NCBI GenBank assembly: GCA_944382875.1
Contig: CALWNQ010000004.1
Coordinates: 102,927-166,926 of the forward strand
Origin: an uncultured Clostridia bacterium
GTDB lineage: Bacteria; Bacillota; Clostridia; Oscillospirales; Ruminococcaceae
DNA: 64,000 nt
Direction: 5' to 3'
The translations under genes and the position numbers were made by a program. Each line of letters begins with the position of its first letter. Position 1 is the stretch's first letter. The notes under the pieces are model-generated. The model had not been told where the DNA came from. It saw nothing but the letters and a program-made list of their open reading frames with translations, and ran no database searches. Below, in pieces: positions 16,878 through 26,651 of the stretch.

Positions 16878-18473
16878 TTGCCCCTCATACTGGTATTGAC
16901 TGCTGTCGTCATTCTGATTTGTATTCTCTGTACAAAGCTCTCCAATCGAATTGGAATTCCCGTTCTGCTTGGCTTTATTCTTCTGGGAATGATGTTCGGA
17001 TCGGATGGTATCCTCAAGATTCCGTTCGAGGACTTTCATTTTGCGGAGCAAGCCTGTTCTATTGCACTCATTTTTATTATTTTTTACGGAGGATACGGTA
17101 CAAACTGGCAAGAAGCCAAAAAAGTAGCGCCTGCCTCTGTACTACTCTCATCAGTCGGCGTTTTGCTCACCGCGCTACTGACCGGATTGTTCTGTCATCT
17201 GGTACTGCGTTTCAGCTGGCTGGAAGGACTTCTCATTGGCGCTGTTCTCAGCTCTACCGATGCCGCTTCAGTCTTTTCCATCCTGCGATCCAAAAAGCTG
17301 AACCTTCGTTTCGGAACTGCATCCATGCTCGAACTGGAAAGCGGCGCAAACGATCCCTGGGCATATATGCTCACTGTCATTATTTTAGGAATTATGGAAG
17401 GCTCCCGCTCTACTGCCTCCATCCTCTACTTGATATTCGCACAGATCTTTTTCGGGCTTTTGTTCGGAGTGCTGATCTCCTGGATATCTGTATGGTGCTT
17501 CCGACATATCAAGTTGGATAATTCTGGTTTTGGCGCTATTTTTACGGTGGCAATCGCGCTTCTTGCCTATGCTCTCCCCACTTTGTGCAGCGGAAACGGA
17601 TATCTCAGTACATATCTGGTCGGCATTGTACTAGGCAATACAAAAATCCGGGAAAAAGGAACAATGGTACATTTCTTTGACGGACTGACCAGCCTGATGC
17701 AGATCATGGTCTTTTTTCTGCTCGGACTGCTCTCCTTCCCGTCCCAACTCCCTTCGATTCTATTTCCTGCACTTTGCATCGCCCTGTTTTTAACGTTTAT
17801 CAGCCGTCCGGTTACAACCATCCTGCTTCTAACGCCCTTTCGCTGTAAACCACAGCAGCAGGCGCTGGTTGCTTGGTCCGGCCTGCGCGGCGCATCCTCG
17901 ATCATTTTTGCCATTATGGCAACTGTCAGCAGCGCCTACACGAAAAATGATGTTTTCCATATTGTCTTTTGTATTGTCCTGCTCTCCATTGGCATTCAAG
18001 GCACACTGCTTCCGTTAATATCCAAACGGCTTGGGATGATTGATGACAGCGAAAATGTCTTAAAAACCTTTAACGATTACCAGGAGGAAGAGGACATCAG
18101 CTTTTTTCAATTTGCCTTGCAATCCGATCATCAGTGGTGCGGTAAAAAAATTTCGGAAATCCCCTTTCCGCCAATGATGCGGGTGGCAATTATCCTTCGT
18201 AACCAACAAAAAATTCTGCCGCGCGGCAAAACAGTCCTTCTTCCGCAGGATATTTTAATCATCAGCGCGATCCAGTGCGAGTTAAGTGAAGATATTCGTC
18301 TGGAAGAGGTCACGGTGACGGCAAAACACAGTTGGGAAAAACGGAAAATTTCGCAAATTGACTGGAAAAACAGAATTGTTGTTATGATTTGGCGGAACGG
18401 CCGCGCCGTTATTCCAAACGGCAGTACCCACATCGAACAAGACGACCGTCTGGTGCTTGTTTCAGGTGAATAG
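16878..18473 (+). CDS. Potassium/proton antiporter, CPA1 NhaP2/CvrA-like
   Basis: The 531-residue protein has about 12-13 transmembrane segments forming a Na+/H+-exchanger fold. The motifs SSTDAASVFSIL and LESGANDPWAYMLT contain the ion-binding acidic residues typical of NhaP2. Its cytoplasmic C-terminus (about 390-531) has two TrkA-C-like regulatory modules. The likely role is K+ or Na+ efflux coupled to protons, giving pH and potassium homeostasis. The start is TTG, chosen because AAAGGTGG lies seven bases upstream. A flippase gene follows 54 bp after its stop. Confidence 0.92.
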   Translation: MPLILVLTAVVILICILCTKLSNRIGIPVLLGFILLGMMFGSDGILKIPFEDFHFAEQACSIALIFIIFYGGYGTNWQEAKKVAPASVLLSSVGVLLTALLTGLFCHLVLRFSWLEGLLIGAVLSSTDAASVFSILRSKKLNLRFGTASMLELESGANDPWAYMLTVIILGIMEGSRSTASILYLIFAQIFFGLLFGVLISWISVWCFRHIKLDNSGFGAIFTVAIALLAYALPTLCSGNGYLSTYLVGIVLGNTKIREKGTMVHFFDGLTSLMQIMVFFLLGLLSFPSQLPSILFPALCIALFLTFISRPVTTILLLTPFRCKPQQQALVAWSGLRGASSIIFAIMATVSSAYTKNDVFHIVFCIVLLSIGIQGTLLPLISKRLGMIDDSENVLKTFNDYQEEEDISFFQFALQSDHQWCGKKISEIPFPPMMRVAIILRNQQKILPRGKTVLLPQDILIISAIQCELSEDIRLEEVTVTAKHSWEKRKISQIDWKNRIVVMIWRNGRAVIPNGSTHIEQDDRLVLVSGE

Positions 18474-18527
18474 AATGTTTCTGTGAACGGATTCATATAC
18501 TTTCCCATAAGAACAGGGGGATTGGAT

Positions 18528-20081
18528 ATGAATCCGTATTTTTTTGGTAGAAAAAAGTCGAAACGCCGGTTGTTTTTTGAAAACGCCCTGATCCTGATTG
18601 CTGGTTCCTTTGCACTCCGTGGACTGGGCGTTGCTTTTGGCGCTTGGATGTCGGGGAAAATGGGTGCCGAGGGGATGGGGCTGTTTCAGCTCATCGCAAC
18701 GGTTTATATGTTGGCTGGCACTTTGGCAACCTCCGGCATCTACCTGACTGTAACCCGGCTAGTTTCGGAGGAGGTTGCAGCCAACAATTACGCAGGAGCC
18801 GACGATGCTATGCGCAAATGTATGCGGTACGGCTTGCTCGTTAGTATTTTAGCTGCTGTGTTGCTGTTTGTCCTCGCCCCGTGGATCGGAAACTGCCTTC
18901 TTGGCGACAATCGGACAATTCTCTCTCTGCGGATTCTGGCTTTTGCACTTCCCTTTATGGCGTTTTCTTCTAGTCTGCGCGGCTACTTTTTCGCCTTGCG
19001 CAAAGCCGGAAAATCTTCTTCCGGGCAAATTGTCGAGCAACTCTCCCACATGGCGGTATCGATTCTGCTGTTTCGGCTTCTGGTTCCGGCGGATGATCTG
19101 TCCCTCGCCTGCGCGGCGGCTGCCGCTGGATGCCTTGGCGGTGAGGCGATATCCTTTTTTTATTCTCTGATCCTATATCTGTACGACCGAAACCGCCGGA
19201 AATTCACGCGGGTTTCTTCCCCGGGAATCACCAGCCGAATGCTCCGTATTACAGTGCCAGTCGCGCTCAGCAGCTATCTGAAATCTACACTTCGTACCAT
19301 CGAAAACCTGTTAATCCCGTTAGGATTCCGAAAATACGGGGCTTCCGGTTCCAGTGCGCTAGCGCAGTATGGGATGACCGAAGCGATGGTAATGCCAATT
19401 CTTACCTTTCCGGCTGCACTGCTCACCTCTTTTGCAAGCCTTCTTGTCCCGGAAATGGCGGAATCCCGCGCAGTTGGCGATGAAAAACGCATCAGCCGAA
19501 TTGTGGAAAAAGCAGTTTCTTCTACATTGATTTTTTCCGCCGCTATGACCGGGATTTTTGTCTTTTTCCCGGAACAGCTCGGATTTGCAGTATACCAGCA
19601 ACCTGGTGTGGGCAGTATGTTGGGTGTTCTGGCGCCGCTCACACCACTGATGTATTTGGACAATGTGGCGGACAGCATTTTAAAAGGATTGGATGAACAG
19701 GTCAGTGTACTACGTTACAGCATTCTTGATTCTGCCATGAGTATCTGCCTGCTTTACTTCCTGCTGCCGCTTTATGGCGTAAACGGATACATTGTGGTGA
19801 TGTTCGCCAGTACCTTTTTAAACTCCACCCTGAGCGTTTCCCGTTTAGCAACTGTCACCCACCTGCGGATCCGTCCGCTGCAATGGATCCTTCTGCCGGC
19901 CGGTGGCATCTGCTTATCCGCGTTTGCGGGCAATACGGTGGCAAATGCGCTTGCTCTTTCATCCACGCCGGACGCTGTAGTCCGAATCGGGATCACTCTT
20001 TGTTGTTTTGCAGTGCTCTTATGCACTTCTCAACTTTTGAAAAAATTCCCTAAAAGATCCTTACATCCTATTGACAAATAA
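18528..20081 (+). CDS. SpoVB-like oligosaccharide/lipid flippase (MOP superfamily)
   Basis: The protein of about 517 residues has 14 transmembrane segments in the MurJ/MATE/Wzx superfamily. The N-terminal region (GAWMSGKMGAEGMGLFQL) and the RMLRITVPVALS segment match stage V sporulation protein B and related putative polysaccharide transporters. It would flip a lipid-linked saccharide or peptidoglycan precursor across the membrane, in the spore cortex if it is a true SpoVB. The ATG at 18528 follows AGGGGG at the right distance; the GTG at 18483 does not. It may share a transcript with the antiporter. Assignment as SpoVB itself rather than a paralogue is uncertain. Confidence 0.88.
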   Translation: MNPYFFGRKKSKRRLFFENALILIAGSFALRGLGVAFGAWMSGKMGAEGMGLFQLIATVYMLAGTLATSGIYLTVTRLVSEEVAANNYAGADDAMRKCMRYGLLVSILAAVLLFVLAPWIGNCLLGDNRTILSLRILAFALPFMAFSSSLRGYFFALRKAGKSSSGQIVEQLSHMAVSILLFRLLVPADDLSLACAAAAAGCLGGEAISFFYSLILYLYDRNRRKFTRVSSPGITSRMLRITVPVALSSYLKSTLRTIENLLIPLGFRKYGASGSSALAQYGMTEAMVMPILTFPAALLTSFASLLVPEMAESRAVGDEKRISRIVEKAVSSTLIFSAAMTGIFVFFPEQLGFAVYQQPGVGSMLGVLAPLTPLMYLDNVADSILKGLDEQVSVLRYSILDSAMSICLLYFLLPLYGVNGYIVVMFASTFLNSTLSVSRLATVTHLRIRPLQWILLPAGGICLSAFAGNTVANALALSSTPDAVVRIGITLCCFAVLLCTSQLLKKFPKRSLHPIDK

Positions 20082-20099
20082 TATTATACGATATATAAT
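20071..20099 (+). promoter_or_regulatory. Consensus promoter of the PadR operon
   Basis: TTGACA and TATAAT, both perfect, are separated by 17 bp. The -35 box lies in the last codons of the flippase gene. The bases between it and the GTG start are very AT-rich and contain repeated ATATAAT/ATTATAT words, plausible sites for the PadR protein encoded next. Confidence 0.85.
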
Positions 20100-20155
20100 A
20101 TACGTGTCATCAGATACTATATGAAATATAATATTGTTTGTCAAGGAGGGATATT

Positions 20156-20482
20156 GTGGCATTTCAAATCGGATCCTCCCTATTGGATGCCTGCGTCCTG
20201 TCCGTATTGGACAGCGGAGATGCTTATGGCTACCAACTGACACAGCAAATCCGAACTATTTTTGATATTTCCGAATCAACATTGTATCCGGTACTGCGGC
20301 GGCTGCAAAAAGACGGCGCACTGGAAACATATGATGAACCGTTCCAAGGCCGGAACCGGAGATATTATCGAATCACCGGAAAAGGCCGCGACCTGTCAAA
20401 AGCATACCGAACGGAATGGATGGAATTTCGTCAAAAAGTTGACAGGATTCTGATCAAGGAGGAGCAATATGACAAAGAATGA
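20156..20482 (+). CDS. PadR-family transcriptional regulator
   Basis: The 108-residue winged-helix protein shows the PadR core GDAYGYQLTQQI, SESTLYPVLRRLQKDG and RYYRITGKG. Small PadR proteins of this group repress their own operon and respond to membrane stress or ligands. The GTG at 20156 is used, with AAGGAGGG five bases upstream. It overlaps the DUF1700 gene by 14 bases. PadR, HAAS/DUF1700 and DUF4097 together are a known Firmicute arrangement. Confidence 0.93.
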   Translation: MAFQIGSSLLDACVLSVLDSGDAYGYQLTQQIRTIFDISESTLYPVLRRLQKDGALETYDEPFQGRNRRYYRITGKGRDLSKAYRTEWMEFRQKVDRILIKEEQYDKE

Positions 20483-21098
20483 ATATTTGGACGAGCTGAG
20501 AAAAGAATTGTCCTCCCTGCCGTTCAGTGAACAGGAGGACGCCGTTCGTTATTATGAGGAATATTTCGATGACGCGGGGGAAGAGAATGAACAGCATGTC
20601 ATCGAAGAACTCGGTTCGCCGGCAGATCTGGCCAGAAATATTATCGCAAATGCTGGATCGACTCTTCCCACTGTGCCGCATGCACCATTTCAAACCCAAT
20701 CTCCACAGACAGAAAAGAAAAAGTATTCTACTACATTCTGGTTGCTGGTAATCCTAACCTCATTTCTCTGGATCCCAGTTGCAGCTACAGTATTATCCAT
20801 AATTTTAAGCATTATAATCATTATTTTTTCCATCTTCATTACCGTTTCAATCATGGCAATCGCATTTCTGTTTTCTGGTATCTGCACATTGATTTTGGCA
20901 ATCCCGGTTCTTCCTTCCGCAGACGCCATGCTGCTGATTGGCTTATCCCTGCTCTACTTTGGCAGCGCTTTGCTGATGGGAATTCTCACCTATCTATTAA
21001 CCAAATATTTTTTCCCTTGGTGTTGGAAAAAGGCAAAGCATTTGGGTAAATCCATTCCAAATGCATGGAAAAAATATTCCGCCAAACAGAAAGGATGA
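20469..21098 (+). CDS. DUF1700 (HAAS domain) membrane protein
   Basis: The 209-residue protein has an N-terminal helical HAAS/DUF1700 domain (about 1-70, with YLDELRKELSSLP and EELGSPADLARNI) and a C-terminal half with four or so transmembrane segments rich in Ile/Leu. HAAS proteins are thought to relay membrane signals to the PadR regulator encoded upstream. The gene is embedded in the PadR operon with overlapping ends. Confidence 0.9.
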   Translation: MTKNEYLDELRKELSSLPFSEQEDAVRYYEEYFDDAGEENEQHVIEELGSPADLARNIIANAGSTLPTVPHAPFQTQSPQTEKKKYSTTFWLLVILTSFLWIPVAATVLSIILSIIIIIFSIFITVSIMAIAFLFSGICTLILAIPVLPSADAMLLIGLSLLYFGSALLMGILTYLLTKYFFPWCWKKAKHLGKSIPNAWKKYSAKQKG

Positions 21099-21103
21099 TG
21101 AAA

Positions 21104-22123
21104 ATGAAAAAAACATTGTTAATTTTAGCTGCGGCAGCCGTTGGTTTGCTCATACTGGGCGGAGCGTTATATGTTTCTGCTGCTGCATTGGGCGGAAATG
21201 GAACAATGGCACAAATTGGAAATGTCAGGCTGATTGCAGACCGCGAAGGATTCCGTATGGACACCGATCACAGCACAAATTCACAATCCAACTATGAACT
21301 TTCAAACCCATCTGAACCTTCCATTCACTCCGAAAATTCCCAAACACTAGACATCGAATCTTCTATTCCGTCTGATTCCGGCATATCGAACGAACTACAG
21401 ACAAACGGATGGACAACTCTGGAAGGGAATCGGGGCCGTCTTTCGATTGATACTTCCAAAATTACTGGAATAGATGCCTCCCTTTCTATTTCAGATTTGG
21501 AAATTTCAGCTGGACGTTCTACCTATATGGAATGGGAAGATAAAACTCACAGCACTGTTTCTTATCAGATTATTGATGGCATCCTAACCATCCGGGAAGA
21601 AAAGGACGAAGGCCTTTCCATCAATTTATTTGGTGATGATGACAGCAGTATCAAAATCTATCTTCCATCTGACACTGCCATTTCCTTAATAGTAAACTCC
21701 GATTTAGGCGATTTGGAATTGGAAAATCTCCCCATTACAGACCTGGAATACAATAGTGATTTGGGTGATATTGATATGGAAAATGTCTCGATAGACAGCA
21801 TCACAGCAACAGCTGGAACCGGCGATATTCAACTGGAAAACTGCAGCATTGGCAATGCTGTTCTAACCCCTGGAATGGGAGATATCGAAATTTCTGGAGC
21901 CTTAACCGGCAGTATGAGCGCAACCAGTGGTATGGGAGATATTAAACTGAAACTCAGCGGAGCTACGACTGATTATGCCTTTGATCTTTCCACCGATATG
22001 GGAGATATTCAAGTAAACAACAACTATGTGCAGGGCACTTTTGTTCAAAAAAACGACACCGCACCACAGATTACCGCTAAAACAGGGATGGGTGATGTAG
22101 AAGTGGAATTCAAAAATAAATAA
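21104..22123 (+). CDS. DUF4097-type beta-helix exported protein
   Basis: The protein of about 339 residues has an N-terminal membrane anchor or signal (about 1-27) and a polar Ser-rich spacer. A right-handed beta repeat region follows in which the motif GDIxLEN/GDIE recurs roughly every 20 residues (NSDLGDLELEN, GTGDIQLEN, GMGDIEISG). This is the DUF4097 pattern seen in operons with DUF1700 and PadR. It is probably displayed outside the membrane. The start at 21104 is preferred over two upstream ATGs because AAAGG is nine bases before it. The function is unknown. Confidence 0.86.
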   Translation: MKKTLLILAAAAVGLLILGGALYVSAAALGGNGTMAQIGNVRLIADREGFRMDTDHSTNSQSNYELSNPSEPSIHSENSQTLDIESSIPSDSGISNELQTNGWTTLEGNRGRLSIDTSKITGIDASLSISDLEISAGRSTYMEWEDKTHSTVSYQIIDGILTIREEKDEGLSINLFGDDDSSIKIYLPSDTAISLIVNSDLGDLELENLPITDLEYNSDLGDIDMENVSIDSITATAGTGDIQLENCSIGNAVLTPGMGDIEISGALTGSMSATSGMGDIKLKLSGATTDYAFDLSTDMGDIQVNNNYVQGTFVQKNDTAPQITAKTGMGDVEVEFKNK

Positions 22124-22131
22124 AAAAATCA

Positions 22132-22156
22132 CCCGCACCGATTTCGGTGCGGGTTT
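22132..22156. terminator. Terminator between convergent genes
   Basis: CCCGCACCGA/TCGGTGCGGG is a 10-bp stem followed by TTT. It is preceded by an A-run that serves the opposite strand. Confidence 0.9.
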
Positions 22157-22160
22157 GATA

Positions 22161-22943
22161 TTACCAGAACAAACCGGTTTTTTTCTGATAGAATGGATCA
22201 TTTTTGGACAAAACCTCTTCCGCAAATTTCCCATCCCGGCGGACGACATCCATTCCTTCGTCCTCTTTCAGATAAGACTTCGCTTCCTCAATGATTGCAG
22301 GAAACAGCTCTTTCGCATCTTCCGGTTCCCCTTCATAATCTACTACCAACATCAGGCGTGGCTTTTTGGTGCCTTCCCGAAGAGCCATCAGCATCCATGC
22401 TTCCTGCACTGCTTTTTGCTTTTTCTTAAAATACCGGCTTAAGGCTTCTTCCAGTTCTTCGGGCTCCTCTTTCGGTTTTCCCAAAAGGAAACGAGGCGGA
22501 AGAGCCTTTAAAAGCGCCTGTTGGCGTTTCGGCAGGTTCAACAGCATATCTTTGGTAAGAGTCAGGTTTTGAAGGAATGGATTGATTACAACTCCTTTAA
22601 TCTCCTCTTCTTTTGCGTGATTAATCAATGCCAGAAGCTCGGCCAAAGTCAGCAGTACAAAATCGCGCTTTTCTTCTTTGGCCCATTTTCCCATCGCTTC
22701 GGAATCAGTAAAAGCAAGGAAGAACCGCTCCCCATCTTTATTATTCAGCACATACTGTTGAATCTGCGCATTTTTCGGAATTTTACCATCGATCACAGGT
22801 TCAGAAAATATTACCGGTGACATAAACCGTGCACGAATCAAAGTATTGATCATATCCAGTTCATGCCGCGGAGTTTGCTCCTTAATAAAGGTGTTAACTG
22901 CTGCTACAACAGCGGGGTTTGCAGTTGCTTTGTTAATTTCCAT
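22161..22943 (-). CDS. SseB-family protein
   Basis: The 260-residue soluble protein has an N-terminal SseB domain (about 20-135, with RARFMSPVIF and RFFLAFTDSEAMGKW) and a C-terminal SseB_C-like domain (about 140-255). SseB homologues were named for serine sensitivity in E. coli and are found with secretion or envelope systems; their molecular role is unclear. A minus-strand TATAAT at 23014-23019 lies upstream and is likely its -10 box. Confidence 0.85.
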   Translation of the reverse strand: MEINKATANPAVVAAVNTFIKEQTPRHELDMINTLIRARFMSPVIFSEPVIDGKIPKNAQIQQYVLNNKDGERFFLAFTDSEAMGKWAKEEKRDFVLLTLAELLALINHAKEEEIKGVVINPFLQNLTLTKDMLLNLPKRQQALLKALPPRFLLGKPKEEPEELEEALSRYFKKKQKAVQEAWMLMALREGTKKPRLMLVVDYEGEPEDAKELFPAIIEEAKSYLKEDEGMDVVRRDGKFAEEVLSKNDPFYQKKTGLFW

Positions 22944-23109
22944 AAAACATTCGGGGAATCTCCCCTGCTCCTTTCATAATGGGGTTTTCTGTGCCAATCA
23001 AGACTTCCTATTTATTATACCACATTTTATGGCATTATGGAAGAGGTAATCCCGACATATTCTGCACATTTTGTAAATTGTTTACAATCTCCCATGCAGA
23101 ATCGATGAA

Positions 23110-23147
23110 CAAAGGACCTCTGTACCCAAACATACAGAGGTCCTTTT
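23110..23147. terminator. Terminator after the MacB-type operon
   Basis: AAAGGACCTCTGTA and TACAGAGGTCCTTT form a 14-bp perfect stem just past the stop of the permease gene, flanked by short T-runs on both sides. Confidence 0.88.
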
Positions 23148-23150
23148 GTA

Positions 23151-24491
23151 TTATTCCTGACGGATTGCAGTAAGCGCACTAATTTTTACGGCACGGTTAG
23201 CCGGGGAGAATCCGGACACCAATCCCACCATTGTGGCAAAAACAAGCGCTCCAAGCGCCAGCCACCAAGGAATGATGGAAACACCGCCGATTCCCATTCC
23301 GCCAATCGTATTGATATTGCCTCCACTTCCGCCCCCAAAAGTATTTATCAGGAACGATAATAAATAGCTAATGCCCAAGCCGATTACGCCACCGATAAAG
23401 CCAATTGTACCGGCTTCCATCAAAAACATGGTACGAATATCGCCAACTACACAGCCAAGCACCTTCATTACTCCAATTTCGCGTGTTCGTTCATAAATAG
23501 ACATAATCATGGTATTAGTAATGCCAAGTGCTGCAACAAATAAGGAGATCGCTCCCAATCCGCCGAAAATCATTTGCTGCTGACGGGACTGCTCTTCCAG
23601 CGGCTTGCGGATGGATTCCATCGAGTTGGTATTGGTATACCCCATCGCTTTGATTGCATCTTCCACTTCCGCAACATATTTCATATCGGTTACCTTGACG
23701 ATCACAGTCTGATAGGCAAATTTCTTATTCTGATCTTCTTTGATACCGTTGAGCTTTTTATATTCCTGCTCCAGCTTCCGCATATAATTGACATCCATAA
23801 AAACACTGTACGGACTTGGCTGTTTGCTCCAGTCTGTCATCAATATGCCGGGACAGGTCACTTTATAGGTCGGTTGCTTCTTGGAAGATTCTTCTGTTTT
23901 GTTGATGACAATCTCCAGCTTATCCTCCAATACATTAACAGGAGGTTCTTCTCCGCTACTGGATCCCATACCACCCATAAAAAAGCCATTATTCTTTTTG
24001 GGATTACGGAAATTATAGACAGATTCGGAAGAAAACAAGACGATTCCGTCATAGTTTCCCTGCTCATTTGGCTGGGGAAGTTCCCCTTCCTGCAACTCAT
24101 AACCGAGAGCAGCCAGTGCACTCATATCGACGCCCACGATTCCGCTATCGTATTGATATTTCCCGCTTTTAATGGTGCAGAACCCCCAGTTTTCCGGATC
24201 GTATGAAGGTGTAACCACTGCTACATGCTCCATTTCACGGATCTTCTTTAGAGCTTCATCATCCAGGGGAGCGGCATCCGGGTTTGCCTGATAGTTATAA
24301 ATGCTGATGATGGTCAAATCCCCCATCTGTGCCAGCGATTCCTGCATGGTTTTCTGCATTCCAAGGCCGAGAGAAATCATCACAACGATTGCGCAGGTTC
24401 CCACGACAACGCCTGTCACTGTTAATAAGGTCCGGACCTTCCGTTTCCAGAGGTTCGACAGGCTCACACGGACCATATCTCCAATTCTCAT
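23151..24491 (-). CDS. MacB/FtsX-type ABC transporter permease
   Basis: The 446-residue protein has one N-terminal membrane segment (RTLLTVTGVVVGTCAIVVMI), a large extracytoplasmic MacB-PCD domain (about 45-300) and three C-terminal membrane segments of the FtsX fold (about 310-446, with EIGVMKVLGC). Such permeases work as mechanotransducers or exporters with a LolD-like ATPase, here encoded two genes upstream. Its ATG overlaps the stop of the exported-protein gene (ATGA). The insert contains a Gly/Met-rich loop (GFFMGGMGSSSGEE). Confidence 0.92.
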   Translation of the reverse strand: MRIGDMVRVSLSNLWKRKVRTLLTVTGVVVGTCAIVVMISLGLGMQKTMQESLAQMGDLTIISIYNYQANPDAAPLDDEALKKIREMEHVAVVTPSYDPENWGFCTIKSGKYQYDSGIVGVDMSALAALGYELQEGELPQPNEQGNYDGIVLFSSESVYNFRNPKKNNGFFMGGMGSSSGEEPPVNVLEDKLEIVINKTEESSKKQPTYKVTCPGILMTDWSKQPSPYSVFMDVNYMRKLEQEYKKLNGIKEDQNKKFAYQTVIVKVTDMKYVAEVEDAIKAMGYTNTNSMESIRKPLEEQSRQQQMIFGGLGAISLFVAALGITNTMIMSIYERTREIGVMKVLGCVVGDIRTMFLMEAGTIGFIGGVIGLGISYLLSFLINTFGGGSGGNINTIGGMGIGGVSIIPWWLALGALVFATMVGLVSGFSPANRAVKISALTAIRQE

Positions 24492-26611
24492 TGCTGTGCT
24501 CCTGTATCATCATCGTCATAGTCATCTTCTGCGTCCAACGCAGCCTGTTTCTTCTTTTTGACAATTTTGGAAACCACAACGGCGGCAATTACGATCACAA
24601 CAACCGCACCGCCTGCGATGGCAATCCATCCCCAGATAGGCATTCCGCCTTCTGCGTCAACCGGCATATTGGGATCCATCATTCCGCCATCCGGAATTTC
24701 CGGTTCTACATACTCCATCACTTCGGATTGGAAATTCTTGACAATTTCTTTGGTGTCGCCATTGGAATCTTCATAGGTAAAGGTAATCGTACCGCTGATC
24801 GGACCAGCCTGTGTGGGATTGATCGCAATATCGTATCCGTCTGAACTGCCCGATTCCACATTACCGATGTAGGTTTCCGCTTCAGCCGTTGTAAAGCCTT
24901 CCCCTTCCACTTTCATAGAAAGGTTAAAAATCGTGGATTTTCCTTTATTGACATAGGAAACATATCCGTTTAATGTCTGACCAAAATCTACCGGGCCATA
25001 CATTGTGGGTTCCCCCACCTCAAAACGGTCAGGCTGTGTCAGCGGAATCGCAATCGTCTGCGTAAGGTCTTTGGTTACAAGTTCATCATTAACCAGTGCT
25101 TCATAGGAAAAAGCAAAATCAACCCCATAAGATTTTGGTTTTGCATCTGCTTTAGGCAGCAGGTCAATGCTCTGTGTAATCGAGCCTCCGGCAGGAATAC
25201 TTTCGATGTAGAAGGTATTCGAAGAATTTGCAGGAGAAAATGCTCCGCCGGTTTCAGCATCCGCTGTTGCGGAAACAGTGATCTTCACATTAGAAACTGC
25301 AATCTTGCCGGTATTCCGAATGACAGCAGAGAGGGTAAAGACTTCCCCGCCAACTACCGAAGTCACGCCTTCTTCCCCATAAGTATAGCTATCGATAATC
25401 AGTTGTGGGGTACTCTCATTTTTGGCTTCTTCACTGGCAGCTTCCGGATTTCCGGTAACGGGTACAAAAATCTTGGAAGTTGTACTGGTTTCCCCACTGC
25501 CGATCGCTGCCTCCAGAATATAGTTGCCGGAAGCCATCTTGGAATTGGAGCAAAGCGAGAAAGTCAGTGTAGTCGAAGCGCCTGCCGCCAACGAGCTGAT
25601 GGTTTGGGAATCTAATGTTCCGTTCATGGTAAACGCTTCCGTAGACATGGAGCTGCCGCCCATTGTCACCAACGCATTTTTGCAGGTTGCGTTGCCGTTG
25701 TTCTTTACAGTGACCGCAATTTTAAAATTAGCGCCAGCTTTGACATTGGAAGGATTCACCGTATAACCCGTCACAACCAGATCGCTCACGGCTTCTTCTG
25801 CAGCTGCTTTGCCATTTACTTTTACATAAGTGGTGATGGTTTCACTTTTCGCCTCACCGCTGTATTTATAATTCACGGTGAGCGTTACCGGATAGGTACC
25901 GGATTTCAGTTCCGAATCCGCCGACACTGTAAACGTGTATTTCTGTGCACCGCTGCGAATAAAACTCATGGTCTGGGTTGCCGAAGCAGTGGTAAAATAC
26001 AGTTGTTCGGGAAGCTGTGCGGTAATCTGCACATCGCCTGAAATTCGCTTACTGCTCTCAATCGGATAAGAAAGCTCCGCCTGTTTGCCGGCATCAATCG
26101 ACGGAATCGGCGCATCTTCCTGGATAGTAAAGATATTTCCCGCAATCGCTGGCGGAGTGACAGGAGTATTGTCCTGAGGGTCTTTGGTTACCGGAACAGT
26201 CGTTGTTGTACTGTAGCTGCCGCCCGCACCGCCTGTATATGTAACATTTAACGTAAGTCCAGCACTGCTCATACCGTCATAGGAAACATTGCTTTTGGGA
26301 ATTGTAATCTGGAAGGAAAGTGCTCCATCACTTCCTGACACAGAAGCCGTACCGGAATAGCTGCAGGAAAGACCGCCGCTTCCGTTTGCTGTGACCTTGG
26401 CTTCAGAAGGTGTAGCACCACTATAATCACTGTGAGTAAAATATACAATAATATCTGAAGAAGCGGTGCTTTCCAAACTACCTGATGCAACAGTAGCTCT
26501 TGCGGACAGCGAACCCGCAGCCGAAACCGGAATTGCAGAAAGAATCAGGCAAAGTGTCATCATCATTGCTGCGGCAAATCCAACCGCACGTTTTGTTGTA
26601 ATCTTTTTCAT
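24488..26611 (-). CDS. Large exported CARDB-like (COG1361) membrane-anchored protein
   Basis: The 707-residue protein has a Sec signal peptide (cleavage probably after VSA near residue 31) and several immunoglobulin-like CARDB/NEW3-type beta domains; motifs such as VKNNGNATCKNALVTM and IRNTGKIAVSNVKIT repeat about every 150 residues. A C-terminal membrane segment (about 660-685) and an acidic cytoplasmic tail (DAEDDYDDDD) follow. It sits between the ATPase and permease genes of a MacB-type ABC system and overlaps the permease start, so it probably forms the extracellular part of the same complex. The exact function is unknown. Confidence 0.85.
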   Translation of the reverse strand: MKKITTKRAVGFAAAMMMTLCLILSAIPVSAAGSLSARATVASGSLESTASSDIIVYFTHSDYSGATPSEAKVTANGSGGLSCSYSGTASVSGSDGALSFQITIPKSNVSYDGMSSAGLTLNVTYTGGAGGSYSTTTTVPVTKDPQDNTPVTPPAIAGNIFTIQEDAPIPSIDAGKQAELSYPIESSKRISGDVQITAQLPEQLYFTTASATQTMSFIRSGAQKYTFTVSADSELKSGTYPVTLTVNYKYSGEAKSETITTYVKVNGKAAAEEAVSDLVVTGYTVNPSNVKAGANFKIAVTVKNNGNATCKNALVTMGGSSMSTEAFTMNGTLDSQTISSLAAGASTTLTFSLCSNSKMASGNYILEAAIGSGETSTTSKIFVPVTGNPEAASEEAKNESTPQLIIDSYTYGEEGVTSVVGGEVFTLSAVIRNTGKIAVSNVKITVSATADAETGGAFSPANSSNTFYIESIPAGGSITQSIDLLPKADAKPKSYGVDFAFSYEALVNDELVTKDLTQTIAIPLTQPDRFEVGEPTMYGPVDFGQTLNGYVSYVNKGKSTIFNLSMKVEGEGFTTAEAETYIGNVESGSSDGYDIAINPTQAGPISGTITFTYEDSNGDTKEIVKNFQSEVMEYVEPEIPDGGMMDPNMPVDAEGGMPIWGWIAIAGGAVVVIVIAAVVVSKIVKKKKQAALDAEDDYDDDDTGAQQ

Positions 26612-26651
26612 AGTATTATTTTTCCGAAAACGGAAAAGCCTCCTTTTCCTG

